64,000 nucleotides of DNA, taken from the NCBI GenBank assembly GCA_038049695.1, contig CP142453.1, positions 17,984,001 through 18,048,000 of the forward strand, given 5' to 3'. The notes under the pieces were generated by a model that was not told the DNA's origin, did not search any database, and worked only from the letters and a program-made list of their open reading frames with translations. Shown here piece by piece: positions 49,201-61,211 of the stretch (the first letter of the stretch is position 1; the number at the start of each line of letters is the position of its first letter). Made by a program: the position numbers and the translations under genes. This stretch comes from Cinnamomum chago (Eukaryota > Streptophyta > Magnoliopsida > Laurales > Lauraceae).

Positions 49201-50182
49201 AGATAATGTAATTGGTTAGAGCCTTAATTATTTAGGTCGATTCGATTAATCAAATGACCCTTTGACCCAGCTCAATTAGAGCCCAATCAAGAAAAGAAGC
49301 TCAAATCTAACATTGGATAGTCAAGATGGGCTTAAGATGGGTCTCAAAATGGAAAACAAATATTTTGAAATTAATAGAGACTCAAATCAGTCGCTTAAAA
49401 GTCCATTTAGATAATATAATCAAAACACATTTAAGTCATAACAAGGCATTCGCCATGTCCACACCCCACTACCTAATTCTAAAAGCATAGAACATGGGAC
49501 CCACAGCTCATATAATATGGCATGCCCAATGACTTATGCAATCAAGCTGACAATTGGGAATTTTCCAAGGAAGATCCAAGAGTGGAATGCTTTCCAAAAT
49601 ATTGGAGGCAAGGATAAAAGAAGCAAGTGAACCGAAATCTTCGAGTCCCCCTCTATTGGTTTTGTACTTTTTCACGGTAACCTTAAATGGACCACTCACA
49701 GTTTGCCACATCCGTCAAAATACTGCATTTCGGTTGACATGGCAAACCGTAAGTGATCCACACACGGTCATTGTGTGTAATGAATAATGACCTAAGTCTA
49801 CTATCCACATGATACAAAGCTGATGGATGATTCAGACTCCAAATCTTCAACCACATTTGACCTCAGACTAGCAACACAACCATGCTTAGCATGGGCAATT
49901 TTTATACATCGTTAATTGAACATCAATAGATTGAAAATTAAACATTCATACAATATAGAAATAGATAAACTTTGCAAGCTTCTCAACCTTTCAAGTCAAC
50001 ATAAACTTTGCAAACACGAGACACAAGTATATATAGCACCATTAAAGGAAAAGACAAGCACCCGACTTTGGGGTACATTGGTTTAGCCAAATAGATTAGA
50101 TAAAAGCAGCAAAACCACTATCCAAGTTCTTCATTTGCAATTAGGAAAAAGAGAGAGTGAAATTGAGCCCGTCATACCATCC
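46203..50182. other. spacer between C and D, no gene recognised
   Basis: AT-rich. Segments around 46920-47700 and 49250-49640 are diverged relatives of the B-C spacer (for example GAGCCCAATCAAGAAA, GGGTCTCAAA-TGGAAAACAAAT), so this spacer also derives from the array unit. A GC-richer patch at about 48890-48990 is unidentified. Confidence 0.45.
47561..47930. repeat. 185-bp direct tandem duplication
   Basis: ATTTTTCTGATCATTCTACA starts at 47561 and at 47746. The two units are nearly identical (I noticed one C/T difference), so the duplication is recent. Confidence 0.93.
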
Positions 50183-50185
50183 TAA

Positions 50186-51238
50186 GAGCTTGTTTCTTTG
50201 TAGGAATTTTTAGAATTCATGTCAAATTTGTAGAATCTGAAATGCAGGAATTCTAAAATGCTACTAAATTCCGGCATTCCTGAATTTTCTGATTCTTTGA
50301 GGCCAGAATTCCTCCTTGAGAATTTTAGGCGACCTGAACCCCACAAATCCCCTATTTCATATCTATTTGAATTTCTTAGTGAAATTTTAGATGTTTGTAC
50401 ATCACTTATCTGTTGCACAACCCACCTCAATACCTTAAAAAACCATCTAAACATGAAACCTCTCATTCATATTCACCACGTCAAGCTAAACACCATCACA
50501 CTAGCCAAGTTTGACCATCTTCCTTGAAACCCAAAACCCACTTGACTATCCAACCCATATATCACTTGAGCCCACACCACCTAAGAACATTTGCTGCCTG
50601 CAACACATCCAATACACGATTGGCAACAAACCAAAGAAGCCCAACCCTCATTCCAAATTTCTGCAACTTGCAATCATCAAGCCATCCTAACGCCCATCCT
50701 ACAACCATCAAATCTGAGCCGCATCTTCTTCATCTCTTAGCCAACACAATGCACAAATCAACCCAGCCATCTAACCAAATAGCCCGTCTCTTACCATCCG
50801 GTTCAGATCTCAGAGAACCCACAATTTGTACATCTTAGAAACCCACTGATTCGATTCCATTAAGACCCCCAAAACCCTTCTTCTTCCCATTCCATCAAAA
50901 CCCTCTAACAAAAAATACATGTAGCAGAATAGAAAGAAAAAAGAGAAAAATAGGCAAACATATGAAAGGATGGATTTTGTTACAGTGGAATAGAGTAGAA
51001 GATGAAAATCGATCATTGGGAGAGAGTCGGAGTTCCAACAAGCCTCTCGAAATGCTTGGATTTGTAAATACTGGAGTCAGGGCTAGCATTTGGAAATTCC
51101 ACCTTTTTGGAATTTCAAAATGCTACTTGCCTCAAATGCTTGGAATGCAAGTAAGTGAACATAGAATTTCTGACTGGAATTTAGGAATTCACAGACAACC
51201 TAAATTTCTGTTAGAAATTCTTGCAAAGAAACAGACCC
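50186..51238. mobile_element. PIF/Harbinger-like non-autonomous DNA transposon, about 1.05 kb
   Basis: Termini GAGCTTGTTTCTTTG and CAAAGAAACAGACCC are inverted (13 of 15 positions). TAA occurs on both sides (50183-50185, 51239-51241). Subterminal sequence is rich in GGAATTC/GAATTCC words. The interior (50520-50850) is C/A-rich with no transposase recognised. Confidence 0.68.
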
Positions 51239-51362
51239 TAAAGTTGTAATTTAGGCGATATATAATTAGGAGTACATACATACACCATTGAAGTATTCAA
51301 TGGCCTATCTAAGTCCTTGGATGATTAGGTGAGAGTGAACTTCACCCAACCCCTATCCATAT

Positions 51363-51527
51363 TTTATTTTTTTATTGGTAACTAAAACTTTCATCAAGAG
51401 AAGGAGAGAATACAAAAGGACAAACAACAATAAGGCAAGAACACAAGAAAAGAAAGAGAAAAGAAAATCAAACTAAATGGTACAAGAGCATTGTACCCCA
51501 CCCAACCCCAAGGATAGCTTCTCTCCA
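51363..51527 (-). mobile_element. SINE-like retroposon, 165 bp, in the 3' flank of gene D
   Basis: Flanked by a perfect 13-bp direct repeat CCCCTATCCATAT (51350-51362, 51528-51540). It begins with a T-rich run, that is, an A-rich tail on the minus strand. The related 3' flank of C is uninterrupted here. A truncated LINE end is the alternative. Confidence 0.8.
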
Positions 51528-51659
51528 CCCCTATCCATATGTCCCCTACACATCCCCACTCCTCGGCACTGTCCTAGGTGGGCTCCACAAAAGGTGATCA
51601 TCACATAATGAGATACATACACATTACTACTATCATAATTTGTGATGATCAGCACGCCA

Positions 51660-54600
51660 TCAAGGGCTGTAGAGATTGCCACAATCAAAATCAGCCCTCT
51701 TCAGATACATCCCAGCCATTAATCCAGAGAAGCATTTATCCCTCAAGAAGTTCATCACCACCCCATCACTCTGTTGCATAAAACCCAACACATAAGCAGT
51801 AGCAATGAGTTGAAAACCCCTCCATCTCCTCTCCTTTGCATACTTCTCCAACCCCCTCTTGATAATGTCACACTCTTCTTCACCTTCTTTGTGTTTTCCC
51901 AACAAAGCTTTTCCAAGGCACCTAGCTAGAGTCACCCCATCTTCCAATGCAGAGCAGCCACCTTGGCCAAGGTCTGGTGTCATGGGATGAAGTGCATCTC
52001 CAGCCACACAAACACCCCCCTTGCTGATATCTCCCCATAGCAGATTCCATGGAACCCTGAATCTCAATGGAGCAGAAATGAAACCATCCAACTGTGTCCT
52101 TTCAAGTGCATCGATTACTTCTTTAGGCACCTTTTGGAACTTGTTGAGCACAAACTGCTTCATCTTAGCTGGATCATCTTCGATATCTTTGGCTGTTAGA
52201 TAAGATAAAGAAAAAAAGAAAAGAAAGTTTAGAGAAACAAAACATGCGCCCAACTGCTTCAAATGTTGTAAAAATGGCAAGGCCATTTAACAGATTGATC
52301 CATCTTAACTATCTAATTTGGGCCCTGAAATTTAGTGATTATGTATGCATAATTTTCCTTTACACACGTTCAAATGAGAATCATCCTCAAATATTAAATT
52401 TGAGAAACATTTTAAATTCATGCAAGCCAAGTGAGCAGGTCAAGTTGGAAGCTCTCAGCCTTGTTTGAATGCATTAGAATACATAGGATTCATACAGTAA
52501 GTGGTTAAAAATGAGCATCAAATAATCTTCTCTTCTATGGATTTAGAGTAAAAAGATGATAGAGAATGAATACCCAGCCACCACCCTAGTAATTCAATAG
52601 ATAGGAAAGTGAAGGTTCTATCTACGTCACCTCACATCCTTCATCTCTCACCTCTTTAATAACCTCTTTAATAATCATTTGATTGAATTCATCTCACCAT
52701 GAATTCCCATGTATTCTATTCCTATATATCTTAATTCAAACATAGTGATCAGCGTGAGCTGATAACACTAACCATCTATTTAGCGGACCCAAGAATTAAT
52801 TTTCCCAAAAGCACATCTTGACAAATCTAAAGACCCAGAAAGAAGGACCAGTGTTAGGCATTTGCGGAAGTCAGGCTGATGGGATGTCTTCATTAAAAGG
52901 ATGATGTAGAGGGAAAAAATGAAGATACGGGGCCGAAGAAGGGAAAAGGATCAAGTTAACTAGGATCCACAATCAAAAGACGCAAAATGAAAATTAGTAT
53001 TTGGTCAAAAGATAAAAGAAAAAAAGGTTGTTAGGCCTAGCTCTAAATAAATGATTATAAATATTAGATCAAGTTGATGTTTTACTCTTAATCTACACTA
53101 AAACCTTTCAGTCCCACCCTACTCATATGATTGACATGCATACAAGTGAATCCCATAATTGTTTATGAAACTTGAAGTTTTAGGCCAGTTCTCATCTGAA
53201 CAGTACTTGTTTGCAGACCAAACATAAAATACACAATTGTGAGTAAAACCAAGATGCCAAGAATGCAACCAAGGAGTGAAAAGGTTTACACTGGGAAGAA
53301 GCGCAAGTGAAGAACCAGTAGATGGTCTTATCATTGCAAGGCAAGAAACCAGAACGGAAACCTTCTCCGAGGTACTGCAAGAACTCAGGCTTGTAACCAT
53401 GGCCATCGGGGAACTCCGCAATGCCTCTTAATGCAGAACGTCCTGCGAAGGCTGGTTTCTGGAGACCCAACCACTTCGCAACCACTGAATTCACTCCATC
53501 ACATCCTACTAACACCTGAACATAAAAAAAAAATGAGAATGCTATGAAATTTAGTAATATTTCTGTTAGTATCAATCAATGAGACCGCGCTACTTTCATA
53601 TGTAAATGATATGAAAATTCAAACACCCCCAGTGAGAGTAGAACTTGTAACCTTAGTTTTGAGGATGGAATCATCTGCCATGTGCACAAGAATTAAGTTC
53701 TTTTTTTGCTCAACTGAAACGACCTTTGATCCAAATCTGATGGTACCTTGTGGCAGCTCCTTCTCCATGGCTTCAAGCAAATTATTTCTCCTCACACACC
53801 GGATTTCACGGTTTCCACTGTATTGTATACCAATTTCAAACACCCAAGAACAAAGTTATGATAGGGATTTAAACATGAAGAATGATTCAACAAGGTATGT
53901 GAGATGCTTGCATTGACATTTGTACTACGGGGTGACAGTGAGTCAGGTTGGGTTGGGTAGGAGTCGGATTCACCAATGTTGGTAGACTGTAAGGGCTCAA
54001 CTTAAGGATCCGTTTGTTTCATAATTTTGTAAGACTATAAATTACCAACTTAAAGTTTACTTGTCCTCGCCTTGCTATAGTTCAGCTGGTTATGGATTTA
54101 CCCTTATAGCTTTCATATTGGTTCAGGTTGACCTTTTCAATCTGATTAATATACGGGCCAGGTTCAAGTTAAGCCGACACACTTTACCTACAGTGCTCAA
54201 CTCAACTCAACCCATTTACACCCATACATTCATATGGAGGGTTTGGTAACCATGATCCAAACTAGGAGTAACAATTCTTGACTGACCCAGTAATTCGGGA
54301 TTTAAATTAGGTCGGGTTCATATTGACGATTCTAACCCAATTAATAAATGAGTTGAGTTTGTGTGAGCCACTTCTTGCTATTTGACCTGTCAGCCCAACC
54401 AAAAACTAACTTGTTGATTACGGTTTGGGTTGACCCTTTCAACTTCCAAGTTGTGTTCGCATTTTCTACCTCAAGTAATAAATTGGTGAGGTATGGGTGA
54501 AGCTTATACATATTACCTATATTGCTCAAACCTCACCCGAACCAACAAGTGACTTTGCTTATTTTCTCCTCCTGTTATCTCCACATTCAAATGGGCTCTA

Positions 54601-56773
54601 ACTGTAACTTACTAATTTCTAATTGCCTCATCCATATTATGTACTCACCATTTCCCCTGTTCTATAAATGACATCTGTGCTGTGGAAACTCCAGTTATTG
54701 CAGAAGCAGCAACCAGCCTGCAAAAATAGAAATCAGCAAAGTAGTTTTTGTCATAAATACTTGGGATGGCAATTTCAAACCTGACTTGAACTGGATCCGG
54801 CAATTCAGGGTTTGGATTGACATTTCAGACCTGATTGACAAATGGGTTGGATTTGGGTTGAATATATTTTTGCTACTTGACCCATCAACCTAATCCAAAC
54901 TGGACTAATCACACTGTGACCAACAAACCCAACCCAAACCTGACTTGTTAATTAAGATTCCAGATTGAAAACTTCAACCTTATTAATAATTGGTTAGGTG
55001 CGGGTTGAGCATATAAATGTTAACCGCAGTGCTCAACTGGACCCGACCCGACCCAACTCATTGCCACCCAGAGTAAAATATTAATTAGCTACTGGTAATT
55101 GAGTTATATTTTTTGTAACAAGTACAAGCTGTTATATCATTGTTTGCTTACCGTTGGATTTGGACATGTTGTTGCCTCAGGTAATCGCCAATGCCCAGAG
55201 CATCCAATGCCTTCCAAGCATTTGCCCATACTGTAAATGCATACCCAGTAACCCTCAAGCTCTCTGAAGATTCCAAAACCAGGCTTCTCAATCCAATCCT
55301 TGAAAAAAAAAATAAACAAAAAACATGAATCAAGAGCAAAGGTCATTGCTATTTGTCAACAGATCCAGTTTCTAATAACAAATGAGAGATGGGTGATTCC
55401 AACCTTTCATGATACTTCAAAGTAGGCAATGTTTTAGATCATATCTTATATTTCAATTTGTTTTCAGGGATTTTACGGATTAGTTCCTCTTAAACATGGT
55501 TTCCATAGGCTAATGATAAAAAAAATTAAAAAAATTAAAATATTTAAATGTCAGTTTAGTGCCTTAATCCAGTACTACTGCTGATCAGAGGAAGGTGATG
55601 CTTGGTGCGGATGACATTCAAGGAATATAGGCGTTATACAATCATTAGAAAACTTGGCTTTCTATGTCTTATATCAAGCCTTGTTGTAGCTTAAAATCAG
55701 ATGATTTGAGAGTCCTTTCCTTCATTATTTCCTACTTTTCCTGCTTGAAGTTGTAATGAGATCAGAGTGTGAAAGAAATAAAATGAAAGATGTTTATTTT
55801 ATTGTATAAGCATATATGATGGAATTGAAAGAGACCTGTTGGCTGTCCTTGTTGTCATGGAATTTGGCATTGGCACAGAAGGGCCTACTGTTATTATGGC
55901 GTTGGACATGAGATGGAGATGGGATCTTATCCTTTGTTTTTTCTTTTTCGCCCTTTGGTACAACTCTCACACCCCACTCACACACTTTACATAAGTGCCT
56001 ATAAAAAATGCTCAATCATTTTTGTGGAGTGGGTGGGTTGATCAAGAAAGCAAGAAAATTTATTACCTTTAATATCGTAAGTTCGCCACCAATGCTATCA
56101 TGATTCAAGGTATTGTTGGTCAGGGATAAGGTAAGAGTGTAAAACACACACACACACACACAGATAGATATGATTGTTTGTGGTCTTGATATTCTACTGG
56201 CATTTTTAAGTTTTTTGTCATTAGCCCATAAAAACCGAGTTTGAGAGAGTCATAGTAAAAGTCTCTTTTTTTCTATTTGGCCAAAATCAAATGGTATGAC
56301 CCAACAAGAACACATTTCAGGCCATGACAAATACAAATCTCCTCTAGAATCACCACAAAATATAAAATGCTCCGGAAATGCCAATCTTGTTTTATTCTAT
56401 TTTGGCATTTATATACATCTTAGACACCCAAAGCAATCAAAGCAAGAAATATTTTCAACATTCTTCAAAAAAAAAAAAAAAAAAAAATTCTCCAGAGTCA
56501 AAAGAGATGGAGATGCGCCATCAAAAGTTTCAAAACTGACATATTGGGCCCTACATAAAAGGTTTCAACTTTGGCTGGACAACGTCTAAAATCAAATTTT
56601 GAAACCATGTTGAAATCTTTGTCTCTGTTGTAGTAGTACTCATGACATACTTTTACCATGCCCATGGTTTCAAAAGGAATAAAATAAATTGTAGCAAACC
56701 TGTGAAGTCCTAATGCAGTTGCAAGCCCTGCTATCCCTGCCCCAACAATAACAACATCTTCTACAATATCCAT
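51660..56773 (-). CDS. FAD-dependent monooxygenase, monooxygenase-2-like (array copy D)
   Basis: Six exons: 56773-56700, 55298-55152, 54717-54649, 53817-53652, 53515-53290 and 52192-51660. Exon 5 is three bases shorter than in the other copies (TCASSQ where A has TYSPSSQ), so the product is 404 residues; the frame is kept. FAD motifs are intact: GAGIAG near the N-terminus, VGCDG in exon 5 and VAGDALHP in exon 6. The exon 2/3 junction codon gives Arg where the others have Gly. Exon 1 uses MDIVED against METVED. Intron 1 (1401 bp) carries an extra block of about 800 bp relative to B and C. Intron 3 carries additional AACCC-type repeats. Substrate unknown. Confidence 0.89.
53927..54560. repeat. 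GGGTTGG-type repeats in intron 3 of copy D
   Basis: Two successive diverged blocks with GGTTGGGTTGGGTAGGAGTC-like and GACCCGACCC-like words, related to the intron-2 repeat. They are absent from intron 3 of A, B and C. Confidence 0.5.
54763..55070. repeat. MITE-like repeat in intron 2 of copy D
   Basis: Starts GGGATGGCAATTTCAAACC and ends CCCAACTCATTGCCACCC. It is the clearest terminal inverted repeat of the four intron-2 copies. Confidence 0.72.
55465..56280. other. extra block in intron 1 of copy D
   Basis: About 800 bp without counterpart in intron 1 of B or C. It includes a (CA)n tract at about 56142-56161. No coding similarity, and I could not define termini. Confidence 0.5.
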
Positions 56774-57215
56774 TTTGAGAGAGATAGAGAGAAAGAGAGA
56801 GTGAGAGAGAGGCAAGAAAAGGAGGAGAAGTCCCCTGTTTAAATAAGCTGCAATTGCAGAAGTTGAAAATAAAGTTGAGGAGAAGATAACTACAGCCGAC
56901 GCATTGAGACAAGGCCGGCCCATATAATAACAATATATTCTCAAATCCCAACCATCTCTAAAAAGTTTAATTTTATATGCACCATTGTCCTTGTCAACAT
57001 TATTTGAGAAAAGATGCTTTTGTGATATCCCACTAAAAAAAATATAAATTATGTCAACTTTAGAGCTGCAGAAATTGGAAATTTTTTTGAGAAAGTCTTG
57101 ACTTGGGCTTGTTATAACTGACAACGTAGAATATCTCATTTATCTGGGCTTGGGACCAATGGTAAACTAGCCAAGTTTGACACTCACGCCACCTCCAAGC
57201 CTGTCTGGCCTCTCT

Positions 57216-58626
57216 CAGTGGCGGACCCAGGATTTTCGTTTGATGGGTGCGGATGATGGTCAATTGAAAATGTCAAAATTTTTATTTTCTTATACTTTCT
57301 TCACATTAATAATGACAAAAGAGAAAATGTATTGCATTTAAATGATTACAACATATTTAAGTGTATCAACTAACATTTTCTCATGAAAAAGTCATCTTCA
57401 CTCTACAACAAAGTTTTTACAATTGCCCTCAAAATCGAAAAGAATCAAAATCTTAGTTGGCCCATCTACTCCATTAACTAATTTGGATTGCATGAAGCAA
57501 CTGAATATATATCGTTGCTACAATTATCCCCAATCCCTCAGGCTTGTTTGGATAAATGAAGAATGGAGTAAAGTTATGTAAATTTCACATAAGGAGTGAA
57601 GTGGGTCTGTTTGGATAGGCAAAAAATAGAGTAAAATAAAGTTAAATAACCCGGAGTTAAGGTGACTGTGACACATAGAGAAGGTTTGATTTTGGAACGT
57701 GCAAATGTAAAATATATTTCTCATTGAATGTGTGATGCAAAGAGCTTAATAAAGCTTTATATTGAGGATTGTGAGGAAATGGCATGCATTATAATTTATA
57801 AATTAGAGTGATGTCGGAGAAAATGCACTACAAAATATTAACATACTATGGCCTATGGCTTAATAGATTACTGAAGTTGCAGATCTCAATTTGAAAGAGA
57901 AGTGCCAAATGGATCCATTTAAAAGTTAAGAAAAATTATTATCTTGAATTGTAAGAAAAATAAAAAATCTCTTCTCCTCCAAAATGGTGCAATATTTAGA
58001 TCAATTAGAGACCATATACATTGAAGATTATAAAGAATTAGAGGAGACCATAAAAGAGATCAGTCCTTACCTAAAAGGTGACTAATAAGCATTATCATAT
58101 ATTTTTTTGCTGGTTTAGTTGTGGGGGTTTCTATCGGTGCTGGAAAGACTAATAAGCATTATCATATATATATATATAAATTTTGCTAGTTTAGTTGTGG
58201 GGGTTTCTGCCAGTGCTCGAGAGAGAACAAATATGTAAAGGATATACAGGGTGGGGGGTTGGTACCCTTTTGGCTCTATCTTCTACTATATTTTATCTCT
58301 TCAATTGTAAGACTGCAACTCTACATGACTAAGCCTTTGGGATTAAACCGCACGCAAGAGAGAGAGAGGGGGGAGGGAGGAAGAAATGCTGTTGATTTGC
58401 TGCTTCGATGGACATATAAGAGGGACAAGAGTTTTCGATTTCGGAAACAGAAAAGGATTCCAATTGTTGAGGCGAGTGGGTGCATTTTAGCTACAGGCCT
58501 TAAAGAGGGGGTGCAAGATGGACTTTTAACTGGGGCATGGGCTAAATGACCCATATCCCTCTTAAGGTTTTTAAAAATCTACCGGGTGCACCTGCACCCA
58601 GGTGATAGAAGTTGGGTCCGCCCCTG
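57216..58626. mobile_element. hAT-like DNA transposon, 1411 bp, non-autonomous
   Basis: Ends CAGTGGCGGACCCA and TGGGTCCGCCCCTG are inverted (13 of 14 positions). It is flanked by a perfect 8-bp repeat GCCTCTCT (57208-57215, 58627-58634), the hAT length. The paralogous site 39098-39105 is empty. Inside is a 60-70-bp direct duplication (AATAAGCATTATCATATAT at about 58086 and 58153) and GAGA tracts at about 58360. No transposase frame recognised. Confidence 0.9.
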
Positions 58627-58634
58627 GCCTCTCT

Positions 58635-61211
58635 GATAGAAGTGAAATTTAAGATGCATTCTATAAATGTGTAGTCATGTCGTGTGAATGGATCTGGCCA
58701 AGGAAATGTAAGGCAAAATCCTTATATGGCTGCGATTAATACGGTATTAATATACTTTCTCAAATAGCTAATCTCATTTTTCTCTGCTTTTTTTTTTTCA
58801 CTTTTTTATACCTCTAGTTCTTGATCCAAACCGTTACGAAGTTTCTTCTTATAGAATTAGTAAACTTGAAGGTATACATTCTCTTATCTTAGATCCTTAC
58901 TGTTTGAAAAATATGTGAAAAACACAAAAACAATATAATCCCTTTTTCTAATTCTCATGCACAGTTATGTTCCCCAAATTCATTATCTGAAACATGCATT
59001 CAACATTATCACATAACTTATAAACTCCAAGTTGTGATCTTTCATATATCTTTGATCCTCACTGATTTTGAGAAACATGAAATGCATAAAATAAAATAAA
59101 CATCGTTATCTAATTTTTCTGATGTTTCTTCATTTTGATTTTTATTCACTAATATGGGCCCCACAACCTGTGAAGTTTCGTATTTTTTTCCTAATGAATT
59201 TTGAGAAAATATGAAAAACGAAAAATAGTCAAATCCCATTTTTCTGAACATTCTACACTCTTGTGACCCCCAATTCATGATTCCAACCAGTCAATCTATT
59301 TGAGAAGCTATTTCTTTTTCTGAAATCTCTTTGAGGTCCTGGAGCTGCTAAATCATACATTATTGAGAGAGACCTTCTTATATATTAAGATTTAAATTTA
59401 TATACTTACACTTCTAGTTCTAGTTAAAGAAAACATCATAATATGAATTGTGTATAAAAATTGTATGAAGATGGTGCTCGCAGCAAATATTAAATCGCCT
59501 TTTGATCCATCTTAATCAATCAGGGCCTAATCAAGAAATGAAGCTCAAATTATCTAACAGTGGATAGTCTAGATGGGCTTAAGATGGGTCTCAAATTGGA
59601 AAACAAATATGCTGGAATAAATGGAGACTCACAATCCCTTAAAAGTCCATTTAGATAATGTATCAAATACAATTAAGTCATACATAGGCGAATATTGATG
59701 GACATAGAGAGCTGACCCATGCACACACCCCATTACCTAGTTCTATAAGCATAGAACATGGGACCTATAACCCATACAATGTGGTATGCCCATTGACTTC
59801 TTATGCAAGCAAGAGAATAATTGGAAAATTTTCAAGGAAGATCCAAGCTTGGAAAGCTTTCTAGAATATAGGAGTCAAGGATAAAAGAAGCAAGTGAAAC
59901 CAACTCTTCATCCACATTGGACCTCAAGTCATAAAAGACTAGGACCCTGACCCATGCTTAGAAATGGCATCTTCTATATATTATAGATTAAACATCAATG
60001 CATTGAAAATGAAGTATCCAACTTCTTCTATTGCAATTATAAAAAAAAATGATATAATGGTTACACTCCACCAGCAGTAAATAAAAGATTCTCTTAAAAC
60101 TTTCTAATTTTGTTCTTTCTTTTGAGTTAAGTTATAGAGTTCTAATAATAATAATTTTTATTTAGTAGTCTTTCTTTACTAGTCAGAATGTGAATGGCTA
60201 GGATTACCATGTCAAGCTAGGAGTTTACTTCTTCTTCTTTTAAGTGATTACTTACAAACACACACTTAATTCCCTCACCATCAGCGCGCTGCAGCCGGGA
60301 TTGATTCCTAGTTGTTGGGTTAGGAGTTGCAACCCCTACTTTAGACATCTTCAAGGTCTACATGACTTATTTGTGTTGGATCTTCTGCATAGCTTTCAAT
60401 CAACATTGCATAGGTTTATGCTCGGGTTGACAAATAGAACACATGGTATGGTAGCTTTGTGGGGACAAAGTGGCCCACCGAATGAAATGGCATCCTACAT
60501 TGCTAGTCATCTAATTCTATTAAGACCTTAGAATGACTAGTCACCTTCAAATGGGGAGAGGAGACTTTCTAGTTTGATCAATTCCTTTGATGGCATTTGG
60601 ATTGAACAGATTGCAATGTCCGTATGATTTGACTTTTGGCATCTGGTGGGGCCAGTGAGCCTTGAAACTTTCCATATATGTCCTGTTTTTTCAATTTCTT
60701 TCCAATAAAACGATGAAGAGGATATGGATTCCCAAGCTCATTGAACTAAAAGGAATGAGATTCATGAACAATCATAAAGAAATTCCAGGTGGATAAATAT
60801 ACCAAGCAAGAACTCACAAAATCAAACAGAATTCTCACACTCTTGATCTACTGAGATGACACAGTGATGTGATGACTTATGTGGAGCCCAATGCAAGATA
60901 GTCAGCGCGACAGTCTGTGGGGCACCACATGCATGAAGAGATCGTGAAATTGAACCCCATCCAATCATCCTACGGTCGTAATTTAGTCGATTTTGATTCT
61001 GTATTACATAGACCATTGAATGTTTCAATGGCCCATCACTAAGTCTTGGAATGATTAGGTGGGAGTGAAATTCACCCAACCCTTAGCCATATGATCCCCA
61101 CTCTTATTTTTGGCACTGGCCCAGGTAAGCTCCACTGAAAGTCATCAATCACAATAACAATGTGATGCATACATAACACTACTGTCATCATTTGTGATGA
61201 TGAGCACACCA
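58635..61211. other. spacer between D and E
   Basis: Near-identical copy of 39106-41680, with no gene recognised. It includes the 3' flank of gene E from about 60580. Confidence 0.6.

Noticed and set aside
56498..57139. 213-codon frame across exon 1 of copy D
   Set aside because: It reads from the 5' flank through exon 1 into intron 1; only the METVED/MDIVED-type exon is real.
58259..58554. Opposed frames of 96 and 77 codons
   Set aside because: Both fall within the non-autonomous hAT element and span a GA-rich tract; no transposase motif.
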